Virus record (IMG/VR): IMGVR_UViG_3300032278_001178
Span: 1 to 22,297 of that record
From: a virus
Reading direction: 5' to 3' (one strand)
Length of the DNA: 22,297 bases
Position numbers and translations under genes: made by a program. The notes under the pieces are model-generated. The model was not told the origin of the DNA, ran no database searches, and worked only from the letters and a program-made list of their open reading frames with translations. Positions 14,454-20,961 of this stretch are shown in pieces (position 1 is the first letter of the stretch; the number at the start of each line of letters is the position of its first letter).

Positions 14454-15354
14454 CTGCTGCTTTCTGAACGAGGTTCCGAAGCTGCGCTTCTCGGTCGCTA
14501 CGGTTTGAGAACTTCTCAAGTCTGTCATCGAGTCGCCGCACCCAATCCACAGTAGCGTCAAAGGAGAAGCCTTGCCACAGCAAGCTCGCAGCAAAGGCAT
14601 ACATCGTTGAAGAGCGATCCTCTGTGCGGAGGTCCTCCCAAATTTTTTGGGCGATGCCTATGAAACCGTCCTTCGGGGTGTGTCCCTGCAGCGGCTGTTT
14701 CAGTTTGGGTTTGGTTGCCTCGTAGAGAGGGAGCAGCGACCTGAAGAGGTGGACGGGTGTTCGGTGTTTCCATGCACGTTCAGTGAACACGGTTACATCA
14801 AGCATCCCTTCCCCGTCAGGGTCGAACACCTCATGCCTACCTGCTTTCCTGTCATGGGGGTAAGGCAAACGCAGGCAGTTGCCAACCTGACTGCTGTCAA
14901 GGGTTACTTGTTTCGGGTACACCTCTCGGATGGGTACCTCCACCACTCGGCAGGCTCCGACCATAGAGTTTCTTCCTATCGAAGCTGAGATAGGTTCTTT
15001 GAGGTACACCCAAACGTGGTATCCCTTGCTCTTGGATGTTTCTTTCCAGGCTGTAATGTTCTTGGCTTTGAGTAAGCCGATCAGGTTGTCAGCGTGGACG
15101 TTGGAGACTTCTCCTTCGTCCAAGTCCACTGCTATCCAGTTGACCATCCATACACCGTTCCTCTTCCATAGCGGGTACACACCTAGGGCTGGTCCTTCTC
15201 CTACGAGATGTTTGCCGATGTGTTCCTCTGTCACCAAGGCGTAGTCACCGTTCTCTTCTTTGAGGGGACTCACCCCTTTGGAAACTTTTGCGAGGTGACC
15301 ACCTTGGTGGAGGTCAGTGAATTTTTGTTTGATTGGTTTGGTTACTCGACCCAT
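14440..15354 (-). CDS. DNA primase of the archaeo-eukaryotic (Prim-Pol) type
   Basis: The product has 304 residues. Residues 73-81, WIAVDLDEG, give the metal-binding D-x-D (D77, D79). SKSKGYHVWVYL (107-118) gives the S.sKG.H motif with H113. LRLPYPHDRKAGRHEVFDPD follows. This order is that of the AEP superfamily, closest in feel to the TOTE-type primase domain. It should make primers for phage replication and may also polymerise DNA. Residues from about 225 on (PKDGFIGIAQKIWEDLR..., TVDWVRRLDDRLEKFSNRSD) look like the helical C-terminal part of phage primases. It overlaps the helicase gene by 13 bases and RusA-like by 14, which suggests coordinate synthesis. Confidence 0.85.
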   Translation of the reverse strand: MGRVTKPIKQKFTDLHQGGHLAKVSKGVSPLKEENGDYALVTEEHIGKHLVGEGPALGVYPLWKRNGVWMVNWIAVDLDEGEVSNVHADNLIGLLKAKNITAWKETSKSKGYHVWVYLKEPISASIGRNSMVGACRVVEVPIREVYPKQVTLDSSQVGNCLRLPYPHDRKAGRHEVFDPDGEGMLDVTVFTERAWKHRTPVHLFRSLLPLYEATKPKLKQPLQGHTPKDGFIGIAQKIWEDLRTEDRSSTMYAFAASLLWQGFSFDATVDWVRRLDDRLEKFSNRSDREAQLRNLVQKAADEAS

Positions 15355-16319
15355 CGGTCATCACCTGGGATGTCGCTCTCGTAGTACTCGCGAACCAGTC
15401 CGCATTCGGGGTCCATGTAGTAGTCGATGGGTGGGTTGGTTACATGGCACGGTGGTCGCTTGTTCTTACACAGGTCAAGCGACACTGATACTGAGTGGAC
15501 TCTACGTTCTGCGTCAGAAAGTTTAGGATTGTCTCGTTGCCGAAACACATTCAACTGCAGGATTGCGTACTCGTCCGCATTGAATTTGCCGTCGTCCATG
15601 CCTCGTGAAGTTCCACGAGTGGAGCTTTTCCCTGACTGGTGGATCAGAGCTACTGGAAGATTCTCGGTTTCAGCCCATTCCTTTAGTCCCTTGAGCACAG
15701 TGGATACACCCTCGTATCCTGCTGCACCTGGGAGTTGTTCAAGGAAATCGACCATAACGAATCTCGGTTTGACTTGCCAGTAGTCCTCACATTCACGCAT
15801 CGCTTCCGACATATCGGGGAACGACAGTGCGTTAGGGAATATCTTAACCCTGTCCAGGTAACCATCTCTGGCTTCTCTGATCTCGTTGAGTACTGTTTCG
15901 TCTTCGCTGCGTAAGGCTTCCTCCACTTCAGCAAGGTTCCGCTGATACAAGAGGGCATACAACTTCGAGACAACCAGTATCTCTGGTTCGTCAGGTGTGT
16001 AGATAACCCCATGGAAATCTGGGTCTTCCAACAGGTTGCGTGCCATGGCTGAGAGAACGACAGCGGACTTGCCGCTGTGTGCTCTGCCTGTCACGACGAG
16101 TACATCGCTAGGCCACACGCCCCGCATCTTCTGGTCTATGTCTCCTAGTCCCAGATAGAAGCAGTCGTCGCTGCCCTTAGCGTATTCAACCCATCGTTCA
16201 ACAGCGTCAGAGGTGGGTCTAAAGAATTTGTATTGGCTCTCCCCCTCGGGGAGATCGTGCCCTTCCAAGAGGGCGTCGATCTCCTCGGTGGTGAGGGCGA
16301 CTGGTGCGCCCCCTTCCAT
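15342..16319 (-). CDS. RecA/DnaB-fold replicative helicase-like ATPase
   Basis: The product has 325 residues. The Walker A motif is GRAHSGKS (78-85), in VLVVTGRAHSGKSAVVLSAM. Walker B is PRFVMVDFLEQLPG with D191. ALIHQSGK (224-231) is the usual motif with the sensing Gln. The spacing and the LGLGDIDQKMRGVWPSDVLV lead-in fit the C-terminal motor of DnaB-type hexameric helicases. The DnaB N-terminal primase-binding domain is absent, so it is a motor-only form. It probably unwinds the fork together with the primase encoded next to it. The start overlaps the previous stop by one base (TGATG). A recombination ATPase of the RecA family is a less likely alternative. Confidence 0.85.
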   Translation of the reverse strand: MEGGAPVALTTEEIDALLEGHDLPEGESQYKFFRPTSDAVERWVEYAKGSDDCFYLGLGDIDQKMRGVWPSDVLVVTGRAHSGKSAVVLSAMARNLLEDPDFHGVIYTPDEPEILVVSKLYALLYQRNLAEVEEALRSEDETVLNEIREARDGYLDRVKIFPNALSFPDMSEAMRECEDYWQVKPRFVMVDFLEQLPGAAGYEGVSTVLKGLKEWAETENLPVALIHQSGKSSTRGTSRGMDDGKFNADEYAILQLNVFRQRDNPKLSDAERRVHSVSVSLDLCKNKRPPCHVTNPPIDYYMDPECGLVREYYESDIPGDDRWVE

Positions 16320-17077
16320 CAGTTCCCCTTATAGGCAAACTGTTGAAGTTCGTCACGTCGGCCAAGCCAATCCCATTCGATAGCATCGTCTTGGGTTTGC
16401 CCAGAAGCTTCGTCCCAGACTTTGAGGGGAACATTGCTGTCCCCATCGTTCACCCATATGCCTACGTCACGGGCGACCTGCATTCCAAGGCGAGCCAAAG
16501 CATCCTTAGACACTGAGAAGTTCGGGAAGTTCTTCCCGTTCTTCGTCACGTCAGTGGAACCGTCTGCTTTTTCTTTAACCTCGTACACCTTGATGATGCC
16601 GCCGTTCTCGTCAGCCCACTCGTTGGGCTGGAACGCCAGCAAGTTGAACGCAGTCTGGTTTTGCGCTGCGTTCTTACCAAGGCAGAAGTCCACTCGCTTG
16701 TAAACACGGCCACTCATCCTGCCACCTGACGGTGCGGATTGTGACGGCACAGGCGCTGCTGCTACCGATGTTGCCGTCGGGCCACTTGGAGCCGACGGCG
16801 CGGGGGTGCTTGCTTGATCACTTGAAGCCCTGGAAACGCCGCTTTTCAAGCGTCGCATTATGACTCCATCAGGCGAGAGGTCAACCTCTTGGCCTGCTTG
16901 TTTCAGCACCTCATTCTTTATCTCAGCGAACATCGCATTGGCTTCCACCAATACCGCTGCCTCGCCCATTGAATCAGGAATACTCCGCTCAATGATGAGC
17001 GTGTAGTCCGCTGTCTCATACGGTGCTTCACTTACTTTCTGAGTGAAGCTGACTGTTACTTTTGTTGAGTCAGTCAT
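16319..17077 (-). CDS. Unknown protein in the ssDNA-binding/annealase position
   Basis: The product has 252 residues. The start at 17077 (MTDSTKVTVSFTQKVSEAPY) is chosen for the upstream GGGAGAAAGG; the longer frame overlaps the preceding gene. Two parts are joined by an Ala/Pro/Ser-rich linker (about 82-120). The N-terminal part (VTVSF..., YTLIIERSI, helix EANAMFAEIKNEVLKQAG) is a small alpha/beta domain. The C-terminal part (GRVYKRVDFCLGKNAAQNQT..., IIKVYEVKEKADG) is beta-rich and could be an OB-like fold. I do not recognise the family. Position between a Cas4/RecB-like nuclease and the helicase suggests a ssDNA-binding protein or annealing partner; that is inference. It starts 14 bases after the nuclease stop. 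Confidence 0.75.
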   Translation of the reverse strand: MTDSTKVTVSFTQKVSEAPYETADYTLIIERSIPDSMGEAAVLVEANAMFAEIKNEVLKQAGQEVDLSPDGVIMRRLKSGVSRASSDQASTPAPSAPSGPTATSVAAAPVPSQSAPSGGRMSGRVYKRVDFCLGKNAAQNQTAFNLLAFQPNEWADENGGIIKVYEVKEKADGSTDVTKNGKNFPNFSVSKDALARLGMQVARDVGIWVNDGDSNVPLKVWDEASGQTQDDAIEWDWLGRRDELQQFAYKGN

Positions 17078-17091
17078 ATTTACCTTTCTCC

Positions 17092-17874
17092 CTACCAGGG
17101 ATTTTCTCCGAGGTGTTTCCCTCGGCATTCGCCTGCTTGCCAGACAGGACACCATTTCGGGGAGCAGTGCCAGCCTCCCCAGTTCATCGGCCAGGGTACC
17201 TGATTAGACATAATCGTAGGTACGATTGACCAACATAAATCCGTGAACGCCATTCTATCATTATCTGTGCGTTCTATCTCGATAAGCTGCACGGTCCCAT
17301 TTACCAGTACACATAAGACGAACTCGGTGGCGTCGAAAGCCAGACAGTAGGCATGGCTTTGTATGTCCCACCGCTTCTTCTCCCATGGCTCATACTTTCG
17401 GCTCGGGTTCTTCCAATCCCAGATGGCACCCGACTCGTCGATCCAGTCAGCGGTACCAGTGAGGATCAGGTTCACGTTATCCCTTACCCCTAAGGAAACC
17501 TCAAAGCTTTTCTCTATAGCTACAGGGTTGAGGATGGGGAGGACTTGATTGTACCACGCTTCAATGTTGTTCAATACTGTGTCTACGGTCTTCTCGTAGG
17601 TGTGTCGCCAGACTTCAACCTTGGGGGCGTTCTCAGCTAGATAGGTTTCTCCGAGGTCCAGCATCCATTCCAGACTCATCGGGTCTGTTGGCAGGACTGG
17701 TTGAGCATTGAACATTGTCTTGCCATACATTTCGATTGCATGGTGGACAGCGTTACCTCTGAGCAGGTCGGAGGTTTCTTTTTGTTTCACAAGTTCAAAT
17801 CGTTCCTGTCTTGCTTGTTCGGGGCATCGCAAGAAAGTGTTGATCCAACTTTGTCTTAACCGTACTTCAATCAT
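17092..17874 (-). CDS. Cas4/RecB-family PD-(D/E)XK exonuclease with predicted Fe-S cluster
   Basis: The product has 260 residues. The start at 17874 is set by GGGAG upstream and by MIEVRLRQSWINTFLRCPEQ, the usual first helix. Motifs in order are GNAVHH (His near 44-45), LTGTADWID (D143), IWDWKN (D153 and K155) and QSHAYCLAF (Q172, Y176), the signature of RecB/Cas4 nucleases. C17 in RCPEQ together with C237, C242 and C250 (HCSPKWCPVWQAGEC) matches the one-plus-three Cys pattern that holds a 4Fe-4S cluster in Cas4 and AddB. It probably resects DNA ends for recombination. It is the first gene after the promoter at 17978-18005. Its stop is TAGGGAG, part of the next ribosome-binding site. Confidence 0.88.
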   Translation of the reverse strand: MIEVRLRQSWINTFLRCPEQARQERFELVKQKETSDLLRGNAVHHAIEMYGKTMFNAQPVLPTDPMSLEWMLDLGETYLAENAPKVEVWRHTYEKTVDTVLNNIEAWYNQVLPILNPVAIEKSFEVSLGVRDNVNLILTGTADWIDESGAIWDWKNPSRKYEPWEKKRWDIQSHAYCLAFDATEFVLCVLVNGTVQLIEIERTDNDRMAFTDLCWSIVPTIMSNQVPWPMNWGGWHCSPKWCPVWQAGECRGKHLGENPW

Positions 17875-17902
17875 GTAACTCCCGTTCTCCCTTGGTCCCC
17901 AA

Positions 17903-17938
17903 GTGGGTGCCCAGTAGGGAGAGGAACTGGGCACCCAC
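17903..17938 (-). repeat. Perfect inverted repeat 1 in the nuclease leader (13-base arms)
   Basis: GTGGGTGCCCAGT (17903-17915) and ACTGGGCACCCAC (17926-17938) are exact complements around a 10-base loop. In the - strand transcript this would be a strong hairpin 29 bases before the nuclease start. Each arm also contains a short palindrome-like core (TGGGTGCCCA and TGGGCACCCA). On the + strand a T-run (17943-17947) follows, so it could also act as a terminator for + strand read-through. Confidence 0.85.
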
Positions 17939-17948
17939 GAACTTTTTA

Positions 17949-17977
17949 GGGGTGGCACCCTTTGGGGGTGCCACCCC
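17949..17977 (-). repeat. Perfect inverted repeat 2 at the predicted transcription start (12-base arms)
   Basis: GGGGTGGCACCC (17949-17960) and GGGTGCCACCCC (17966-17977) are exact complements around five bases. Each arm holds an 11-base palindrome, GGGTG-N-CACCC. The right arm abuts the -10 box of the promoter at 17978-18005, so the predicted start of transcription falls within it. That position is typical of an operator. No U-run follows on the - strand, so it is a poor terminator in that direction. Confidence 0.8.
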
Positions 17978-18005
17978 ATTATACGGCTTACAAGTCATCC
18001 GTCAA
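17978..18005 (-). promoter_or_regulatory. Sigma70-type promoter for the nuclease-helicase-primase set
   Basis: On the - strand TTGACG (18005-18000, five of six consensus bases) and TATAAT (17983-17978, six of six) are separated by 16 bases. The promoter lies over the end of the endonuclease VII gene and directs transcription toward the Cas4/RecB-like gene about 100 bases away. It is the best promoter match I noticed in the window. The predicted start near 17971 lies inside the inverted repeat at 17949-17977. Confidence 0.75.
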
Positions 18006-18425
18006 GCGTCCATGTATTTCTAGGTATACGGCTGCTTGCAATAGGCGTGCTGGATCGTCCCCCAGTATGCCGATACCCCTATTGCAGTTATTGCAAAGCA
18101 GTCCCCTAACTTTGTCTGTCTCATGGCAATGATCAACTACAAAGAAATTCGACATAGGGTGTCCGCTGTCAGTCGTATGACAAATCGCACATTCATATCC
18201 TTGAGCGATTGCGATACGTTCGTAATCTTCCATACTCAGTCCGTATCGACGTAAAGTTTTGACTCTACGTGCCACGCCTCGCTCGCGTCCATATTCACGC
18301 ATGTCTGCATTGTGGCATTCACGGCAGCGTGATCGCCGCCCAAACTTGCCTGTTGACTGCTTATGGAAATTGGCGAGTGGCTGAGGGTTATCCTCAGGAC
18401 ACTGAGGGTTGAAGCAACTTTTCAT
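17988..18425 (-). CDS. Endonuclease VII-like HNH nuclease
   Basis: The product has 145 residues. The N-terminal 40 residues contain C4, C9, C34 and C37, a possible zinc knuckle often seen in front of phage HNH proteins. The family signature follows: RRYGLSMEDYERIAIAQGYE, CAICH (C79, C82), VVDHCHET (D98, H99, H101) and GLLCNNCNRGIGILGDDP (C111, C114). In T4 endonuclease VII this beta-beta-alpha-metal fold with a four-Cys zinc site cuts branched DNA during packaging and recombination. Here it may be a junction nuclease or a freestanding homing-type enzyme; the position within the phage gene set favours the former. The ATG overlaps the previous stop (ATGA). The promoter for the next genes lies in its 3' end. 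Confidence 0.9.
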   Translation of the reverse strand: MKSCFNPQCPEDNPQPLANFHKQSTGKFGRRSRCRECHNADMREYGRERGVARRVKTLRRYGLSMEDYERIAIAQGYECAICHTTDSGHPMSNFFVVDHCHETDKVRGLLCNNCNRGIGILGDDPARLLQAAVYLEIHGRLTDDL

Positions 18426-18778
18426 TCCCCGATGGCCTCGAATGCACCGATCTTCCGCAGCCGTTCATGCTTGGCTTGACCAGTCATGTCATGGGCACGT
18501 TGCTTAGAGATGCCAATGTACCTTCCACTTTCAGCAGCATTAGATGTTTCGAGAGTGAGATCCAGCAGCGCATGCCTACGTTCGTAGCTCGCTATGTCTC
18601 TCCACTTAGCTGTCTGACTAGCTGTGTAGTCGTAGAAGGATAGACGGTTATGTAGATCTCCCAGCAAATGTGTTTCTGCACATTCACTCAACATCTCATG
18701 GAACTCTTCTTCTGACATGTCCAATATTTCCTTGAATATTTCAGACAGATTGATTTCTGGATAGTCGTATGAATTCAT
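18422..18778 (-). CDS. Small protein with possible helix-turn-helix
   Basis: The product has 118 residues. The start at 18778 (MNSYDYPEINLSEIFKEILD) is one base after the previous stop; the longer frame lies wholly in the upstream gene. The N-terminal half is acidic and helical (MSEEEFHEMLSECAETHLLG). The C-terminal half, SNAAESGRYIGISKQRAHDM, looks like a helix-turn-helix (G-I-S turn, K-Q-R-A recognition helix), followed by a basic helix. It may be a regulator of the neighbouring promoter, but this rests only on the motif and position. It is followed by endonuclease VII with a four-base overlap. Confidence 0.65.
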   Translation of the reverse strand: MNSYDYPEINLSEIFKEILDMSEEEFHEMLSECAETHLLGDLHNRLSFYDYTASQTAKWRDIASYERRHALLDLTLETSNAAESGRYIGISKQRAHDMTGQAKHERLRKIGAFEAIGE

Positions 18779-18779
18779 T

Positions 18780-19055
18780 TCAGATACCAGCTTTCTTTCT
18801 TTGTTTCTCTGACCAATCCAAATGAGGATTGGCACGGATAATGTCAACCATGGCATAGGCGTCGTTGTAGACAAGCGGATGGTCACGGCCCCCAGCACGT
18901 TTTTTCTTTTGACCTGTAGGCGTTGCATTTTTATTGGACTTCTCTCGCCGCTCTTTCTCGTATAAAGATTTGACGGAACGGCAGAGGTCGCAACGGCATC
19001 CCCTCCCATAGTTGTATATGGAGGGATTGCCACCACACGAAAATCTATTCTTCAT
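18780..19055 (-). CDS. Small basic Cys-rich protein (GCRCDLCR motif)
   Basis: The product has 91 residues. The N-terminus has NRFSCGGNPSIYNYGRGCRC followed by DLCR (C7, C20, C22, C25), a probable zinc-binding turn. A lysine/arginine-rich stretch (KSLYEKERREKSNKN, GQKKKRAGG) follows. The string GCRCDLCR is recurrent in small proteins of actinobacterial phages, as I recall it. It probably binds nucleic acid. It overlaps the previous gene by 11 bases and is followed by the next ATG after a single base. Confidence 0.65.
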   Translation of the reverse strand: MKNRFSCGGNPSIYNYGRGCRCDLCRSVKSLYEKERREKSNKNATPTGQKKKRAGGRDHPLVYNDAYAMVDIIRANPHLDWSEKQRKKAGI

Positions 19056-19299
19056 CTAACTCCCTCAAGAAAGCATTGGGGAATTCAATCACGTTGTCAG
19101 GGATTGACTCCACCCCTGACATCTTGCTCAGATCAACCAGCCCCAGCCGCACGGCTCTCGCCAACGTGGTTTCAAGGAACTCAGCTTTCTCTAAGAAGTC
19201 GCCAGACATATGCCTGAGCATGTGTATGGCGTCGTGAGTTTCATCGAAGAGATCAAGAAGAACGTCTTCGTTTGTCGCCTTAGGTTTATCAGTGGTCAT
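19045..19299 (-). CDS. Small acidic helical hypothetical protein
   Basis: The product has 84 residues. The start at 19299 (MTTDKPKATNEDVLLDLFDE) overlaps the preceding stop as ATGA, which is preferred over the longer frame. It is acidic and helical (THDAIHMLRHMSGDFLEKAE, ETTLARAVRLGLVDL) with no Cys cluster, membrane segment or recognised family. It sits within a run of small - strand genes whose close spacing suggests one transcript. Confidence 0.6.
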   Translation of the reverse strand: MTTDKPKATNEDVLLDLFDETHDAIHMLRHMSGDFLEKAEFLETTLARAVRLGLVDLSKMSGVESIPDNVIEFPNAFLRELDEE

Positions 19300-19523
19300 C
19301 TTTGGACATCCACAGACTTGGTGAAGGTCATAAGCATCTCCCAATCCATGAGTGGACGCTTAATGGGCCATGCCTCTCGTTGTCCTATGCCAGCGACATC
19401 GAGTATTGATTCGTCTGAACCGCAGGGAGAACAGACATACGTGTCGTTATCCAAACGGGACAGTGCATTCTGTCCTAAGTCATCCGCCAACTCAGTGAGT
19501 TGACAGCGTGGGCATATGGTCAT
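19296..19523 (-). CDS. Small zinc-ribbon protein
   Basis: The product has 75 residues. Two Cys pairs, MTICPRC at the N-terminus and CSPC about 25 residues on, with ALSRLDNDTYVCSPCGSDES between and after, form a typical zinc ribbon seen in many small actinophage proteins. An upstream ATG at 19532 is possible, but the AGGAG touches it directly. The ATG at 19523 is nine bases from AGGAG and is therefore chosen. The function is probably a protein or nucleic-acid adaptor. The stop overlaps the next ATG (ATGA). Confidence 0.7.
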   Translation of the reverse strand: MTICPRCQLTELADDLGQNALSRLDNDTYVCSPCGSDESILDVAGIGQREAWPIKRPLMDWEMLMTFTKSVDVQR

Positions 19524-19524
19524 T

Positions 19525-19743
19525 TTATTCATCTCCTAGTTCGCTGAAGTCAACTTCAGGATCTTCTATAAACATCTGCAGTTTGATCTTGTCTGCATAC
19601 GTTTCGATATGTTCAAGGTCAGCCAGAAGTTGTTCGACTTTGGCTCCCTCTTTCTTGTTTAATTGTTTCTTTAGCTTCTCCACCTTTCTCAAGGTGAAGA
19701 CAATGAACGCATAGATGCGTCTTTCTAGTTCGGAGAATGCCAT
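19525..19743 (-). CDS. Small coiled-coil hypothetical protein
   Basis: The product has 72 residues. The start at 19743 (MAFSELERRIYAFIVFTLRK) is preferred because GAGGAGGGAG precedes it and the longer frame overlaps the gp88-like gene. Residues about 15-50 (LRKVEKLKKQLNKKEGAKVE, QLLADLEHIETYADKI) form a charged heptad-like helix, and the C-terminus is acidic (EDPEVDFSELGDE). No family is recognised. It lies eight bases after the gp88-like gene, in the same transcriptional run. Confidence 0.6.
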   Translation of the reverse strand: MAFSELERRIYAFIVFTLRKVEKLKKQLNKKEGAKVEQLLADLEHIETYADKIKLQMFIEDPEVDFSELGDE

Positions 19744-19751
19744 CTCCCTCC

Positions 19752-20507
19752 TCACTTGGTGGCTGCGAAACGCACGTTGTTCACGCCCGTTATGCACAGT
19801 CCACATTCGACACAGGCTCCTCGGCCTGTCCGATCTTCATTCCATACGGCTAACGGGATCTTCCCTGTTAGCTCGGGGCAGCGTGGTCCCCGCCGTTGAC
19901 CAGGGAACGTCCGAGCTATCGCTTCGGTTGCTTCCCAGCTTTCAGCGGTAAAGGCCAGCTTCACCCATGGATATGTCTTACTCGTACGGCGTGCTTCTTT
20001 CACGTTGTCTTTGTCTACGGATAAGTAGACGACAAGGTTGTCAGCTTTCAGCCGTCTGATTACGTTGAATGTTCTGGTGTACAACCAGAACTTGATTTGT
20101 GGAAACCGTTTACAGACTCGCCGTACGGCAGTCGCAAACTCTGGGGTAGGGATGTCTCCATCCCAGAACCATCTGAACACCCAGTCCTCGGGGTCACTCC
20201 ACTTCTGCATGTGGGTGAACGAACGTTCAACCACATCGTAAAGGAGTTCTTCCAGTTTGTCTGGGTTATCCAGATGGGGTTCAACTAGCTGCCAGTTTCT
20301 CTCCAACGCATCGCGGGTATGTTTGAAGACGACCTCCAGCTTGCGTGCATAACACATAGCCTCACAAGTTGGAGTCGATCCCCAGCATGACTTGATTGCT
20401 GGAAGTCCGAATGCGTTAGGGACCCTGACATAAGCGTCGTTCCCCGATTCATATTTGCGCTGCATCATAGGTGCAGTCTTACGGTCAGTGCTGAGATGTA
20501 GGCTCAC
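19752..20507 (-). CDS. Gp88-family Cys-rich protein
   Basis: The product has 251 residues, from a GTG start that overlaps the previous stop (GTGA) and follows GGGGGAGAGG. The N-terminal region has FGLPAIKSCWGSTPTCEAMC followed by YARK (C41, C48, C52). The middle has strands DWVFRWFWDGDIP, IKFWLYTRTFNVIRRL and LVVYLSVDKDN, which look like a barrel. The C-terminus has CPELTGKIP and GACVECGLCITGVNNVRF (C210, C232, C235, C238). This arrangement fits the gene product 88 family of mycobacteriophages and relatives. The Cys sets could bind Fe-S or zinc. The biochemical role of the family is, to my knowledge, not settled. Confidence 0.8.
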   Translation of the reverse strand: MSLHLSTDRKTAPMMQRKYESGNDAYVRVPNAFGLPAIKSCWGSTPTCEAMCYARKLEVVFKHTRDALERNWQLVEPHLDNPDKLEELLYDVVERSFTHMQKWSDPEDWVFRWFWDGDIPTPEFATAVRRVCKRFPQIKFWLYTRTFNVIRRLKADNLVVYLSVDKDNVKEARRTSKTYPWVKLAFTAESWEATEAIARTFPGQRRGPRCPELTGKIPLAVWNEDRTGRGACVECGLCITGVNNVRFAATK

Positions 20508-20917
20508 GCCTCTCCCCCTATCTCCTGTTCAGGTGTGTAGGTATCTTTGTCTTCTCCAACCCATTCAGTTAGAGCACGGACCACGGCTTGCGCCTTGAAT
20601 CCTCGCCCCCCATAGCTACCCCACGTATTCTCTAGCTCAGGGTCTGCTGATCGGGCCATGTCTCCCACCCACAGGTGGAAGTCAAGAAGATAGATAGCTG
20701 TTAGCTGCTCCACTGGTTCACCGTTCTGATACAGAGCATGCTTGCCTGTACCACCGCGGTGGATTCGTTCAAGCGAACGCACATTCCAGTCCTCTGGAAT
20801 TTTGCCATCGAAGAACTCTGGTGCTACGAGCGTGTGCCCGTCACCATCGAGAGCAGCATAGTCTTGCCCCTCCTGTTGAGTCAGGGCAAAGCGTATATCT
20901 GCTTTGATTTTTTCCAT
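20504..20917 (-). CDS. Hypothetical protein, 137 residues
   Basis: The start at 20917 (MEKIKADIRFALTQQEGQDY) is set by the near-ideal GGAGGTGA, eight bases upstream of the ATG. A GTG nine bases earlier lies inside that ribosome-binding site and is not used. The protein is mixed alpha/beta, acidic, with HALYQNGEPVEQLTAIYLLD, FHLWVGDMARSADPELENTW and GGRGFKAQAVVRALTEWVGE. No family is recognised. Its stop overlaps the GTG of the gp88-like gene, which may indicate linked functions. Confidence 0.7.
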   Translation of the reverse strand: MEKIKADIRFALTQQEGQDYAALDGDGHTLVAPEFFDGKIPEDWNVRSLERIHRGGTGKHALYQNGEPVEQLTAIYLLDFHLWVGDMARSADPELENTWGSYGGRGFKAQAVVRALTEWVGEDKDTYTPEQEIGGEA

Positions 20918-20961
20918 GTGTCTCACCTCCCTTCAAGTAGTGAGTGAATAAGAATGTTCAG

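Noticed and set aside
17875-17979. N-terminal extension of the Cas4/RecB-like protein through the inverted repeats
   Set aside because: The extension reads Trp/Pro/Ser-rich nonsense over the hairpins. A good ribosome-binding site and the expected first helix mark the start at 17874.
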